This document shows positions 27,343 to 35,253 of a stretch of DNA of 64,000 bases, piece by piece. The stretch spans positions 682,001-746,000 of the forward strand of contig NZ_NHOT01000001.1 of assembly GCF_002197755.1 (NCBI RefSeq). Direction: 5' to 3'. This DNA is from Pedobacter sp. AJM. GTDB lineage: Bacteria > Bacteroidota > Bacteroidia > Sphingobacteriales > Sphingobacteriaceae. Numbering within the stretch: position 1 is the stretch's first letter; every line of letters starts with the position of its first letter. The position numbers and the translations under genes were made by a program. The notes beneath the pieces are model-generated. The model ran no database searches, was not told the origin of the DNA, and worked only from the letters and a program-made list of their open reading frames with translations.

Positions 27343-27533
27343 TGTTTTTTGAAGTAGTTTTTGTTTAATTTTTTAAAATTAAAATACCCGAAATCAAATC
27401 CGTAAAATTAACCTTTTCTATCCTTTTTTCTGAAGATTAAACCAGGTTTAATGAAAGGGTTATACAGGTGTTTGCCATCAATAATATCTTGCTGGCGATG
27501 CATAAAGCAATGGTATCCTAAGTTCCGGGAAAT

Positions 27534-27560
27534 AAAAAAGGAGCTTGACGCTCCTTTTTC
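27534..27560. terminator. Terminator downstream of the small secreted protein gene
   Basis: AAAAAGGAGC and GCTCCTTTTT form a 10-bp stem around TTGAC with T runs on both strands. It mainly serves the minus-strand gene ending at 27573. The rest of the 350-bp gap to carB holds the carB leader and no gene. Confidence 0.88.
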
Positions 27561-27572
27561 TATCTTTCAAAA

Positions 27573-27890
27573 CTATTGCTTTAATACGACTTCACCCAAA
27601 TCAGTAGTGGCACTGTCTTTAACAGCAACGTTTTCAATAATCGCATCCTTGTAGGGTGCATTTGCTTTGATCACAAGTGTATAAACACCTTCTTTCAGAT
27701 TGGTAAAAGAAAAACTACCCTGATTAACTGTTACCGTCATCGTATCCTGCCCGGCAATCAGTGAAATACCTGAAACGGCATCGGCATGGCTTACCCGTCC
27801 CACAATACCGCCTAATTTGACGAAGGTAAAAGCTACAAACAGAATAGATGAAAGGATTAATGCCACGCAAAAAACACTCAGCTTTTTCAT
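27573..27890 (-). CDS. Small exported protein with one carboxypeptidase-regulatory-like domain
   Basis: 105 residues. An N-terminal hydrophobic segment (about 5-26) serves as signal or anchor, followed by a single beta-sandwich domain of the carboxypeptidase-regulatory type: GIVGRVSHADAVSGISLIAG, then GSFSFTNLKEGVYTLVIKA and a closing LGEVVLKQ. Such domains are usually fused to TonB receptors; a stand-alone copy this short is less common. A possible -7 element TACTTTTG lies on the minus strand at 28060-28067. Role unknown. Confidence 0.78.
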   Translation of the reverse strand: MKKLSVFCVALILSSILFVAFTFVKLGGIVGRVSHADAVSGISLIAGQDTMTVTVNQGSFSFTNLKEGVYTLVIKANAPYKDAIIENVAVKDSATTDLGEVVLKQ

Positions 27891-28059
27891 ATTAATTTAT
27901 TTTAGTCTTTTTTCTAAAAATTTCATCTCAATAGTGCCCATCTTAAACGCATCATACAACTAATTTGTTTGTAGCAGAAATTGAACACTGTATTCTTTTT
28001 TAAATAATCAGGCTCAAATATTGTCCTGTACAAATTTCATATTAATTGTAAACCGAGCG

Positions 28060-28067
28060 CAAAAGTA
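28060..28067 (-). promoter_or_regulatory. Possible -7 element of the small exported protein gene
   Basis: Minus strand TACTTTTG fits TAnnTTTG but would give a leader of about 165 bases; no -33 partner was found. Confidence 0.3.
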
Positions 28068-28199
28068 ATGAACAATCGTTAAAATTCTGTTAAAATGTAA
28101 CATAAATATAGTGTTAAAAGAACACGAAGTCATGTTTAAGTCATGAATGATCCTAACCAGGATAATTGGCAATAATGTTGTAATAAGCAGAACATATAT

Positions 28200-28336
28200 G
28201 CGTTTTGTATATACTTTAGAAAAAGATCTAAAGCTTCCTCCGCGGAGTAGTTAACCGCAATGAGGATTTCTTCATAAATAGTTTGTTTGGTTTATTATCC
28301 GGTTAGAGGAGCCCTCCTCTACCGGATTTTTTCTTT
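28200..28336 (+). promoter_or_regulatory. Structured leader with built-in terminator upstream of pnuC (candidate riboswitch or attenuator)
   Basis: Three elements lie in order before the transporter gene, with no plus-strand gene upstream. Hairpin one is CTTTAGA/TCTAAAG (28214-28233). Hairpin two is TCCTC-C-GCGG ... CCGC-AAT-GAGGA (28236-28266) with a 9-base loop. Third is a full intrinsic terminator, ATCCGGT-T-AGAGGAG pairing with CTCCTCT-ACCGGAT (28297-28327), followed by six T residues, a C and four more T. A terminator that ends 30 bases before the start codon is the layout of transcription attenuation. The TPP-riboswitch landmarks CTGAGA and ACCTGATC are absent. Confidence 0.6.
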
Positions 28337-28365
28337 TATGGCTTTTTCTTTTACTTTTGATCAAT

Positions 28366-28983
28366 ATGATCGTGTTAATGGCATCATTTTTTCAATTTGT
28401 TACCACACAATTCCAGCAGACAACGCTTTTGGAATGGGCTGCGGTAATTACTGGTTTCCTTTGTATTTATCTTGCCGCTAAAGAAAGTATCTGGAACTGG
28501 CCGGTTTCTATCATCAGTGTGGTGGCTTATGGCTTACTTTTTTTCAGAGAAGCGATGTACGGCGATATGACACTGCAGATTTATTTCTTATTTACCGCTG
28601 TTTATGGTTGGTATTTCTGGATCAGGAAAAAAGTAGAACAACACCGGCCAATTTCTAGGTTAACAGCAAAACAATGGTTTTTAGCTATTCTTTTCATTCC
28701 ATTGCTAAGCATATTATTAGGTTGGTTTATGGATCGTTTTACCAATAGTAATGTGCCTTATGCTGATGGATTTTGCACGGCTATAAGTTTCACGGCCCAA
28801 TTTCTCCTCACCAGGAAAATATTAGAAAACTGGTTACTCTGGGTTTTTGCTAACATCTGTTACGTTCCACTATTTATTTATAAAAACCTTAACCTAAGCG
28901 CATTACTTTATCTTGTACTGATCATCATTGCATTTAATGGATATTTAAACTGGAGAAAAACATATCGTGAACAAATTAGTTAA
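28366..28983 (+). CDS. pnuC: PnuC-family vitamin/nucleoside transporter
   Basis: 205 residues from the ATG at 28366 (a TTG at 28357 and an ATG at 28378 are alternatives, all in one frame). Seven or so membrane spans in the PnuC order, with the signature WNWPVSIISVVAYGLLFF and YFLFTAVYGWYFWIR. PnuC proteins let nicotinamide riboside diffuse in; relatives (PnuT, PnuX) carry thiamine or riboflavin. The next gene encodes a NadR-like kinase that would trap the substrate by phosphorylation, which favours nicotinamide riboside or thiamine. Expression is probably set by the leader structure. Confidence 0.88.
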   Translation: MIVLMASFFQFVTTQFQQTTLLEWAAVITGFLCIYLAAKESIWNWPVSIISVVAYGLLFFREAMYGDMTLQIYFLFTAVYGWYFWIRKKVEQHRPISRLTAKQWFLAILFIPLLSILLGWFMDRFTNSNVPYADGFCTAISFTAQFLLTRKILENWLLWVFANICYVPLFIYKNLNLSALLYLVLIIIAFNGYLNWRKTYREQIS

Positions 28984-29497
28984 AAAAATTGCCATTGTCG
29001 GGCCAGAGAGCACGGGTAAATCAACGATGTCTCAATTGCTGGCAAAACATTATGGTGTTTCCTGGGTACCTGAATATGCCCGCTATTATTGCGAACACTT
29101 AACGGCCCCTTATACTTTACAGGATGAGGTAAACATGTTTTATGGACAAATTGCGCTGGAGGATGCCATTTTGGTTACTACTGAAAGCGACTTCATTATT
29201 TGCGATACCACGTTTGTTACCGTAAAAATCTGGAGTGATGAGATGTTGGGTGAAACGCCCCGGGTGGTATTGGATGCACTTCCAAAAAGACCTTACGACC
29301 TCTATCTCCTGATGGATATTGATTTACCCTGGCAGGATGATCCGCTTCGTGACTTCCCGAATCAGAGGGAATATTTTATGGAAGTTTGGCATCAGGAACT
29401 AAAGGCTTTGGATGCAAAATACAGGGTGATCGGTGGTTTAGGAAACCAACGAGTTACGCATGCAATAAAGGCTATTGATGAGTTTTTAGAGAGATAG
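28967..29497 (+). CDS. NadR-like ribosyl-nicotinamide kinase-type ATPase
   Basis: 176 residues beginning with GTG at 28967, overlapping the end of pnuC by 17 bases. Walker A is GPESTGKST (12-20); ICDTTFVTVKIWS is the Walker B region, and YLLMDIDLPWQDDPLRDFPN is a segment conserved in the C-terminal kinase domain of NadR. No adenylyltransferase or DNA-binding domain is fused. In the cytoplasm it should phosphorylate the nucleoside or vitamin brought in by PnuC. Thiamine kinase activity is an alternative because Bacteroidota use similar pairs near thiamine genes. Confidence 0.85.
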   Translation: MNKLVKKIAIVGPESTGKSTMSQLLAKHYGVSWVPEYARYYCEHLTAPYTLQDEVNMFYGQIALEDAILVTTESDFIICDTTFVTVKIWSDEMLGETPRVVLDALPKRPYDLYLLMDIDLPWQDDPLRDFPNQREYFMEVWHQELKALDAKYRVIGGLGNQRVTHAIKAIDEFLER

Positions 29498-29650
29498 GGC
29501 TTCATCTTGTCAACGATCCGTAGGTTGCAGGTAGGCTTATGGAAGTCCGTCTCCTGAAAGAGAGGGGAACAATGGCTCGTGAATCAAACCTGAAAGCCAG
29601 GAATTTCCACTATCCAACTTACATTCTTTAAATGATAAAAACTTCACCAA

Positions 29651-29687
29651 TTAAACAAAAAAAGCCCCGATTTACATCGAGGCTTTA
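29651..29687 (-). terminator. Terminator of typA
   Basis: AAAGCC-CGAT / ATCG-GGCTTT stem with one mismatch around TTAC (29661-29686); the minus strand continues as seven T. The remaining 150 bp back to the kinase gene hold no frame and look like worn repeat sequence. Confidence 0.85.
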
Positions 29688-29722
29688 GTAAGCTATATTT
29701 TACCCCTTAGGGATTTAGGCGT

Positions 29723-31528
29723 TTAAGCGAATTGCTTTCCTTTAACTTTACGTTCTTGTTCTGTTAAAAAGATTTTACGTAAACGCATGCTTGCAGGTGT
29801 AACCTCAATATACTCATCAGCCTGGATATATTCCATAGCCTCTTCTAAAGAGAATTTAATTGCAGGTGCGATACGGGTGTTATCATCTGTACCAGATGCA
29901 CGCATATTGGTTAATGCTTTTCCCTTCACAACGTTTACGACTAAATCATTATCACGGATGTGTTCACCCATAATCTGACCTTCATAAACATCAACTCCCG
30001 GATCAACAAAGAAACGACCTCTATCCTGTAACTTATCGATTGAATAAGCAGTAGTTTGTCCTTTTTCCATCGATACCAATACACCATTTAAACGACCAGG
30101 AATAGTTCCTTTCCAAGGCTCATAAGCTTTGAAACGGTGCGCCATAATTGCCTCACCAGCTGTAGCCGTTAATACGTTGTTACGTAAACCGATGATACCG
30201 CGAGATGGGATTTCGAATTCTAAGTGTTGTAAATCACCTTTTGGTTCCATAATCAATAACTCACCTTTACGCTGCGTCACCAATTCGATTACCTTACCAG
30301 AAACTTCAGCAGGTACATCAACAATTAAAGTCTCAATTGGCTCATGTTTTTTACCGTCGATTTCCTTTACGATAACCTGTGGCTGACCAACCTGAATCTC
30401 ATAACCTTCACGACGCATCGTTTCGATTAATACCGATAAATGGAGAATACCACGACCGTAAACCAACCATGAATCAGGAGATGCTGTTTCAACTACTTTT
30501 AAAGCCAGGTTTTTCTCAGTTTCTTTGATCAAACGCTCTTTAATACGCTGAGAAGTAACCAATTTACCTTCTTTACCAAAAAATGGTGAGTTATTGATGG
30601 TGAACAACATGTTCATCGTAGGCTCATCAATGCTGATTACTGGTAACTGCTCTGGTGCTTCAAAATCAGCGATTGTATCACCAATATCAAATCCGTCAAT
30701 ACCTACAACAGCACAAATATCACCGGAACTTACTTCTGTGGTACGGATTTTTCCTAAACCTTCGAAAGTATAAAGTTCTTTTACCCTGGTTTTAACAACT
30801 TTTCCATCGCGTTTGATTAAAGTAACCGGTTGGTTTTCTTTAATGGTACCGCGGTGAACACGACCAATGGCAATACGACCTACGAAAGAAGAATAATCTA
30901 ACGAAGTGATTTGCATTTGTAAAGTACCATCGTTAATCGGTGCAGGTGGAATGTTAGCCACAACTGCATCTAACAATGCGAAAATATCTGTAGTTGGTTT
31001 TTGCCAGTCAGTACTCATCCATCCTTGTTTAGATGAACCGTAAATAACCGGGAAATCCAATTGTTCTTCAGTAGCCTCAAGGTTAAAGAACAATTCGAAA
31101 ATTTGTTCGTAAACTTCTTCAGGGCGACAGTTTTCCTTATCCACTTTATTTACTACCACAATTGGTTTTAAACCAAGGGCTAAAGCTTTTTGCGTTACGA
31201 AACGTGTCTGAGGCATTGCACCTTCAAAAGCATCGCAAAGTAAAAGTACACCATCTGCCATCTTCAAAACACGCTCTACTTCACCGCCGAAATCCGCGTG
31301 ACCAGGAGTGTCAATAATGTTAATTTTTACGTCTTTGTACTGAACAGATACGTTTTTAGATACGATGGTGATACCACGTTCGCGCTCTAAATCGTTGTTA
31401 TCCAATATCAAATCTCCTGTTTGTTCGTTGTCACGAAAAATAGAACAAGAGTGTAAAATCTTATCAACCAACGTGGTTTTACCGTGGTCAACGTGTGCTA
31501 TAATAGCTATATTTCTAATCTTTTGCAT
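29723..31528 (-). CDS. typA: Translational GTPase TypA/BipA
   Basis: 601 residues. GTPase domain 1-200 with G1 AHVDHGKTT (11-19), G2 ERGITI, G3 DTPGHADFGGEV and G4 NKVDK; domain II to about 300, then two EF-G-like domains and the TypA-specific C-terminal domain ending with basic residues. It binds 70S ribosomes at the factor site and supports 50S assembly and growth in cold or stress. Single gene with a -7 element and its own terminator. Confidence 0.97.
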   Translation of the reverse strand: MQKIRNIAIIAHVDHGKTTLVDKILHSCSIFRDNEQTGDLILDNNDLERERGITIVSKNVSVQYKDVKINIIDTPGHADFGGEVERVLKMADGVLLLCDAFEGAMPQTRFVTQKALALGLKPIVVVNKVDKENCRPEEVYEQIFELFFNLEATEEQLDFPVIYGSSKQGWMSTDWQKPTTDIFALLDAVVANIPPAPINDGTLQMQITSLDYSSFVGRIAIGRVHRGTIKENQPVTLIKRDGKVVKTRVKELYTFEGLGKIRTTEVSSGDICAVVGIDGFDIGDTIADFEAPEQLPVISIDEPTMNMLFTINNSPFFGKEGKLVTSQRIKERLIKETEKNLALKVVETASPDSWLVYGRGILHLSVLIETMRREGYEIQVGQPQVIVKEIDGKKHEPIETLIVDVPAEVSGKVIELVTQRKGELLIMEPKGDLQHLEFEIPSRGIIGLRNNVLTATAGEAIMAHRFKAYEPWKGTIPGRLNGVLVSMEKGQTTAYSIDKLQDRGRFFVDPGVDVYEGQIMGEHIRDNDLVVNVVKGKALTNMRASGTDDNTRIAPAIKFSLEEAMEYIQADEYIEVTPASMRLRKIFLTEQERKVKGKQFA

Positions 31529-31533
31529 AAAAT

Positions 31534-31551
31534 GCGCCTCAAATTTGGCGC
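31534..31551 (-). other. Hairpin in the typA 5' leader
   Basis: GCGCC / GGCGC stem with an 8-base loop ends 5 bases before the typA start codon, where it could hide or expose the ribosome entry site. It overlaps the last base of the -7 element, so it lies at the very start of the transcript. Confidence 0.4.
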
Positions 31552-31558
31552 AAAGATA
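31551..31558 (-). promoter_or_regulatory. Candidate -7 element for typA
   Basis: Minus strand TATCTTTG, an exact TAnnTTTG, 22 bases before the typA ATG. Confidence 0.55.
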
Positions 31559-31808
31559 GTGTTTAGAAATGGATTTTCTACTATATCGCTTACTATTTAA
31601 TGCTATAATAATCTTGTAATGGTCTCATTTTTAATTAGAAAAGCAAAGGCAGTAATATTTTGGTTTGCTTCAGTCCTGCTGTACAATTAGCACCCATCAA
31701 AAATTCGGGGCAGCCCTTTCCATCAGGTTTAGAAACCAAAGCCTGTTTTAAAAAATCGTGCAAGTTCAAATGAACAAAACAAATGAATAATTTTAAGGTA
31801 TTATGTAA

Positions 31809-32150
31809 ATGGAAAAATCGATACAACAATTATTTGATCAGTACGAAGAAAAGTCGCTTGAAGTAGAAGCAGCAAAAAGGGCTATGGATGCAGCTGAAGT
31901 ACCAGATTTATCTAAAGAAGAATACATTACTTCAGACCAGGCCGATGAACACCTGATTGCCTGTGTGGAAAGAGAACGCCGGGAAAAAGAACTGGAAACA
32001 CTGAGTCAGGAATGGAGTGAAATCCAGGATGCTCTGGCTGATAAACTCTGTAAGATTAACACCAAAGTGCTGGTTAAAGACAGGCGCGATGAATGTACCG
32101 TGTTGATTCATTGTGAAGGCGGCGGCATTGTGGTACAGGATAAAGAATAA
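31809..32150 (+). CDS. Hypothetical helical protein
   Basis: 113 residues. The first 80 are predicted coiled-coil by eye (FDQYEEKSLEVEAAKRAMDA and ERERREKELETLSQEWSEIQ), followed by a short beta-rich end (VLIHCEGGGIVVQDKE). No signal peptide and no motif I can name. ATG at 31809; codon use looks like its neighbours. It converges with the VOC gene, and the 250 bp in front hold a repeat-like segment rather than a gene. Confidence 0.65.
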   Translation: MEKSIQQLFDQYEEKSLEVEAAKRAMDAAEVPDLSKEEYITSDQADEHLIACVERERREKELETLSQEWSEIQDALADKLCKINTKVLVKDRRDECTVLIHCEGGGIVVQDKE

Positions 32151-32213
32151 TGCTTAGAACAACTTGTTTTTTAGGCATTATGGCTCTATACTATTTCTCT
32201 TAATGCCACATTT

Positions 32214-32663
32214 TTAAATGCTATTCAGCCATTCTTCATAAGAAATAACGCCTAAATCAGGTTTGGCTTCGCCTTCCAGCATCGCAATAAACTCTAATGC
32301 ATTTCCATCAGGATCGTTAAAATAAATAGCAATAGCTGGCATCCAGGCAAAAACCATAGGTGCTAAATCATCGCTCTTTAAAAAATTATAAGGTTTTAGG
32401 TTGTTCTCCCGTAAAAAACTTACGGATTTGTTCAGTACATCATCTACATCGCAACTGAAAGCAAAGTGCCTTACACAGACTTCACCTTTCGGTTTTTCCC
32501 AAAGTCCCAGCATGGCTCCCTTCGGTTCGCCAACCCAAAAGAAAGCAATTCTCCTTCCTTCTTCATAATAACACGGGGTTAAACCCATTACATTTTTATA
32601 AAAATCAATAGCTCTTTCTAAGTCCTCAACATCAATATGAGTTTCAAATAGTCCTTTTATCAT
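32214..32663 (-). CDS. VOC-superfamily (glyoxalase/dioxygenase fold) protein
   Basis: 149 residues, two beta-alpha-beta-beta-beta modules. Likely metal ligands are the first His (TH in KGLFETHIDVEDL), H67-type residue in VRHFAFSCDVDD and the final Glu in DPDGNALEFIAML. The DPDGN-x-LE motif is the hallmark of this superfamily, which includes glyoxalase I, extradiol dioxygenases and fosfomycin-resistance enzymes. The substrate cannot be read from sequence or context. Confidence 0.88.
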   Translation of the reverse strand: MIKGLFETHIDVEDLERAIDFYKNVMGLTPCYYEEGRRIAFFWVGEPKGAMLGLWEKPKGEVCVRHFAFSCDVDDVLNKSVSFLRENNLKPYNFLKSDDLAPMVFAWMPAIAIYFNDPDGNALEFIAMLEGEAKPDLGVISYEEWLNSI

Positions 32664-32810
32664 GTGATGAAAGTAAACATTATCTATAGTTGTAAAAAAT
32701 CACCTTTATTGATAAGCGCATCACTAAAATTGATATTACTATAAATTATGCCATTTTGGGGTTACCCTATTACCCATTTTGTATTAACAACAGACCCTAC
32801 TCCATTTTCA

Positions 32811-33488
32811 ATGAATAAACGGTTTCTTAAATACGCTGGTAGATTTACCTTTATTTTTATTGCTCTGATTGCTTTCTATTTTCTGATGGCCTTTGGTCTA
32901 TCACGGATCACCGTAAATGCGAAACCAAAGAACAAACCAGAAGTACCCATCTATATTTTATCGAATGGAATCCATACTAATATTGTCATGCCCGCCACAA
33001 ATCCCGCAATAGACTGGACAAAGAAAATCCCCTATAGCAACACCCTTGAAGCCGATAGTACCTATCAATACCTGGCTATTGGCTGGGGCGATAAAAAATT
33101 TTATTTAGAAACGCCGGCATTTTCTGACCTGAAACTGGCTACCGCGCTACGAGCCATATCTGGCTTAAGCACTTCTGCCATGCACGCTACTTACTATCAA
33201 TATATGGTAGAAGATGAGCAATGCAAAAAAGTAATGATCAGCCATGTGCAATACCAAAAACTGATTCGCTATGTAAGCAATAGTTTTCAGACAGACGCTG
33301 CAGGAGACTTTATTAAGGTAAAAACCAATACTCATTACGATATTGGCGATGCATTTTATGAAGCCAAAGGAAGTTACAGCATGTTTAAAACCTGTAATAC
33401 CTGGACAAACGCCGCATTAAAAAGGTGCGGTCAGCGCAGTTGTTTATGGACCATATTTGATACGGGCATACTTGAAAAGTACAATTAG
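32811..33488 (+). CDS. DUF2459/TIGR02117-type membrane-anchored protein
   Basis: 225 residues from the ATG at 32811; the open frame begins 21 codons earlier but the later start gives a proper basic N-terminus followed by one membrane span (about 10-32). The extracytoplasmic part contains ILSNGIHTNIVMP, IGWGDKKFYLETP and FKTCNTWTNAALKRCG, the conserved blocks of this family. A Cys/His set (C in TCNTW, H in GIHTN) resembles a thiol-peptidase-like arrangement, but no activity is established. It ends three bases before the convergent esterase gene. Confidence 0.8.
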   Translation: MNKRFLKYAGRFTFIFIALIAFYFLMAFGLSRITVNAKPKNKPEVPIYILSNGIHTNIVMPATNPAIDWTKKIPYSNTLEADSTYQYLAIGWGDKKFYLETPAFSDLKLATALRAISGLSTSAMHATYYQYMVEDEQCKKVMISHVQYQKLIRYVSNSFQTDAAGDFIKVKTNTHYDIGDAFYEAKGSYSMFKTCNTWTNAALKRCGQRSCLWTIFDTGILEKYN

Positions 33489-33491
33489 TAT

Positions 33492-34301
33492 TTAAACCTC
33501 AAACGCCCAATTCAAAAAAGCAGGCATCACGCTTTCCCAGGTTTGCACATCATGCTTTCCACCCACTTTTTCATAATAAAAGATGTGGTCCGGCCGCTTA
33601 TAACCTTTTTTCAGCAGTCCTTTCACCACGTCAATGGTATCATCTATAGAATCAATAATCAGATTTCTATTGCGATCGGCCTTTTCATCTTCAGTACCGG
33701 TCATCAGCCAGAATTTCATATCCGGTTTTGTATCGCTAGAATCGATCAATTCGTGAATAATTCGATCTGCATCCGTATATCCATCGGTTAAATCCTTTTT
33801 TCGCCACCAGAAAGCCCCTGAAAAAACGCCAATTACATCAAAAATACCTGGATTATTCCATGCAATATCGAAAGCAGAAAGGCCACCCAGCGAAAACCCT
33901 GCGTAAGCAACTTTACCGGTAATGGGCATCGCAATTTTCTTTTTAACAAAAGGCAAAAGCTCCTTAATGATAAAATCATTGTATAACCCGGCACTTGCTC
34001 CCCTTCCCTTAAAATCAGGTTTACCGGCAACACCATACTCCATTAAACGATCTGCTGATGCTTTAATCGCCACTACAATTAACCTGTGGTTTCGCTTACT
34101 ATGATGGGCATCTTCCAGTATTTGCGCAAAATCCATCCTGGCTACATCTTGTCCGTCGTTAATTAAAAGCAGCTCTATTTTTTCGTTGCCCAAAATACCC
34201 TCAGGCACATACATATCGATTTCAACCTCGTGTGCTAAATAAGCTGAAGGAATCTTGAAATGGTTAACATTAACTTTTATTGATAAAATTGCGGTATACA
34301 T
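33492..34301 (-). CDS. Esterase (alpha/beta hydrolase, PF00756 type)
   Basis: 269 residues from the ATG at 34299-34301; the longer frame opens with TTG at 34352 upstream of the -7 element, so it is rejected. Nucleophile motif GFSLGG (S137), catalytic His in GGKHDVQTW, acidic residue probably in GTEDEKADRNRN. No signal peptide. It resembles the Fes/enterochelin-esterase and antigen-85-like group. Divergent from another alpha/beta hydrolase gene at 34468, so both could serve the same product pathway. Confidence 0.88.
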   Translation of the reverse strand: MYTAILSIKVNVNHFKIPSAYLAHEVEIDMYVPEGILGNEKIELLLINDGQDVARMDFAQILEDAHHSKRNHRLIVVAIKASADRLMEYGVAGKPDFKGRGASAGLYNDFIIKELLPFVKKKIAMPITGKVAYAGFSLGGLSAFDIAWNNPGIFDVIGVFSGAFWWRKKDLTDGYTDADRIIHELIDSSDTKPDMKFWLMTGTEDEKADRNRNLIIDSIDDTIDVVKGLLKKGYKRPDHIFYYEKVGGKHDVQTWESVMPAFLNWAFEV

Positions 34302-34341
34302 AAATAATCCCCTAACACTGGCATCTTGCCCTTTAAAGGCG

Positions 34342-34349
34342 CAAAGGTA
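34342..34349 (-). promoter_or_regulatory. Candidate -7 element for the esterase gene
   Basis: Minus strand TACCTTTG, an exact TAnnTTTG, 40 bases before the esterase ATG. Confidence 0.5.
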
Positions 34350-34467
34350 CAAATCTCGCTAAACTATTAATTATCAGTATTCAATTTTTACATTACGCTT
34401 TTATTTAAGCCATGAAGGTTCTTTTTATAATGATAAAATCTCTATCTTAAAACATTCAATTTTTGAT

Positions 34468-35172
34468 ATGAGAGAAGAACATAAAAAGTGGTACAGCACA
34501 AATTTAAGCACAGAAATAGACATGCTCATTTTTGGCCATAGCGGGATTCCTATTTTGCTGTTCCCGACAAGTATGGGGCGCTATTACGAAAACAAAGACT
34601 TTAAACTGATTGACTCGGTGGAAGGATTTATCAATGAAGGAAAAATTAAAATCTATTGCCCTGACAGTATTGACAAACTGAGCTGGTACAATAAGGGTAT
34701 CCATCCGGCAGACCGGGTAAAAAATCACATCTGGTATGATCGATACCTGCTGGAAGAAGTGGCACCATTGGCCAGACATGAAACCGGAAGTACTAAAATC
34801 ATCACTGCCGGCTGCAGCTTTGGCGGTTACCACGCGGCTAATTTTGCCTTTCGGCACCCCTGGCTGGTGAGCCACATGTTTAGCATGAGTGGCGCTTTTG
34901 ACATCAAAGGACAGTTGGATGGTTTTTATAACGATGATGTCTATTTTAATAACCCTGTAGATAACCTGATGAACAACAGTAACCCAGAACTGCATCACAT
35001 GAAAATTGTTTTGGGCACTACTGATCGGGATATGTGCCGTGCGGATAATGAAAATCTATCTGGTATTTTAACAAAAAAAGGAATAGACCATTGGCTGGAT
35101 ATCAGGCAAAATGCAGATCATGACTGGCCAATCTGGAGAGAAATGTTTCCAAATTATATCGCTCAGTTATAG
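34468..35172 (+). CDS. Esterase-like alpha/beta hydrolase, first gene of the amide-ligase cluster
   Basis: 234 residues, cytoplasmic. Nucleophile elbow AGCSFGGYHA with S117, C-terminal catalytic His in NADHDWPIW (H218), acid probably D186 in GTTDRDMC. It is compact and lacks a lid insertion. Genes of this kind often accompany ATP-grasp and GCS2-type ligases. It is 81 bp ahead of the ATP-grasp gene, so co-transcription is plausible but not certain. It could release or trim the ligation product; the substrate is unknown. Confidence 0.85.
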   Translation: MREEHKKWYSTNLSTEIDMLIFGHSGIPILLFPTSMGRYYENKDFKLIDSVEGFINEGKIKIYCPDSIDKLSWYNKGIHPADRVKNHIWYDRYLLEEVAPLARHETGSTKIITAGCSFGGYHAANFAFRHPWLVSHMFSMSGAFDIKGQLDGFYNDDVYFNNPVDNLMNNSNPELHHMKIVLGTTDRDMCRADNENLSGILTKKGIDHWLDIRQNADHDWPIWREMFPNYIAQL

Positions 35173-35253
35173 ATGTTGCTTAACAATAAAACAATTTAAC
35201 AATTAATCAGTTACACGATTAACCTTTACCACAATTAAACTTAATTAGTAAAA

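Noticed and set aside
27451..27654. 67-codon plus-strand frame next to carB
   Set aside because: Crosses a terminator hairpin and overlaps the minus-strand exported-protein gene antisense; shadow frame.
28020..28360. TPP riboswitch before pnuC
   Set aside because: PnuC relatives in Bacteroidota can be thiamine genes, but the CTGAGA and ACCTGATC boxes and the GGGGTGC start are absent; only the terminator layout supports regulation.
28287..28481. 64-codon plus-strand frame across the terminator and the start of pnuC
   Set aside because: It runs through the intrinsic terminator stem and overlaps pnuC in another frame; no start signal or family likeness.
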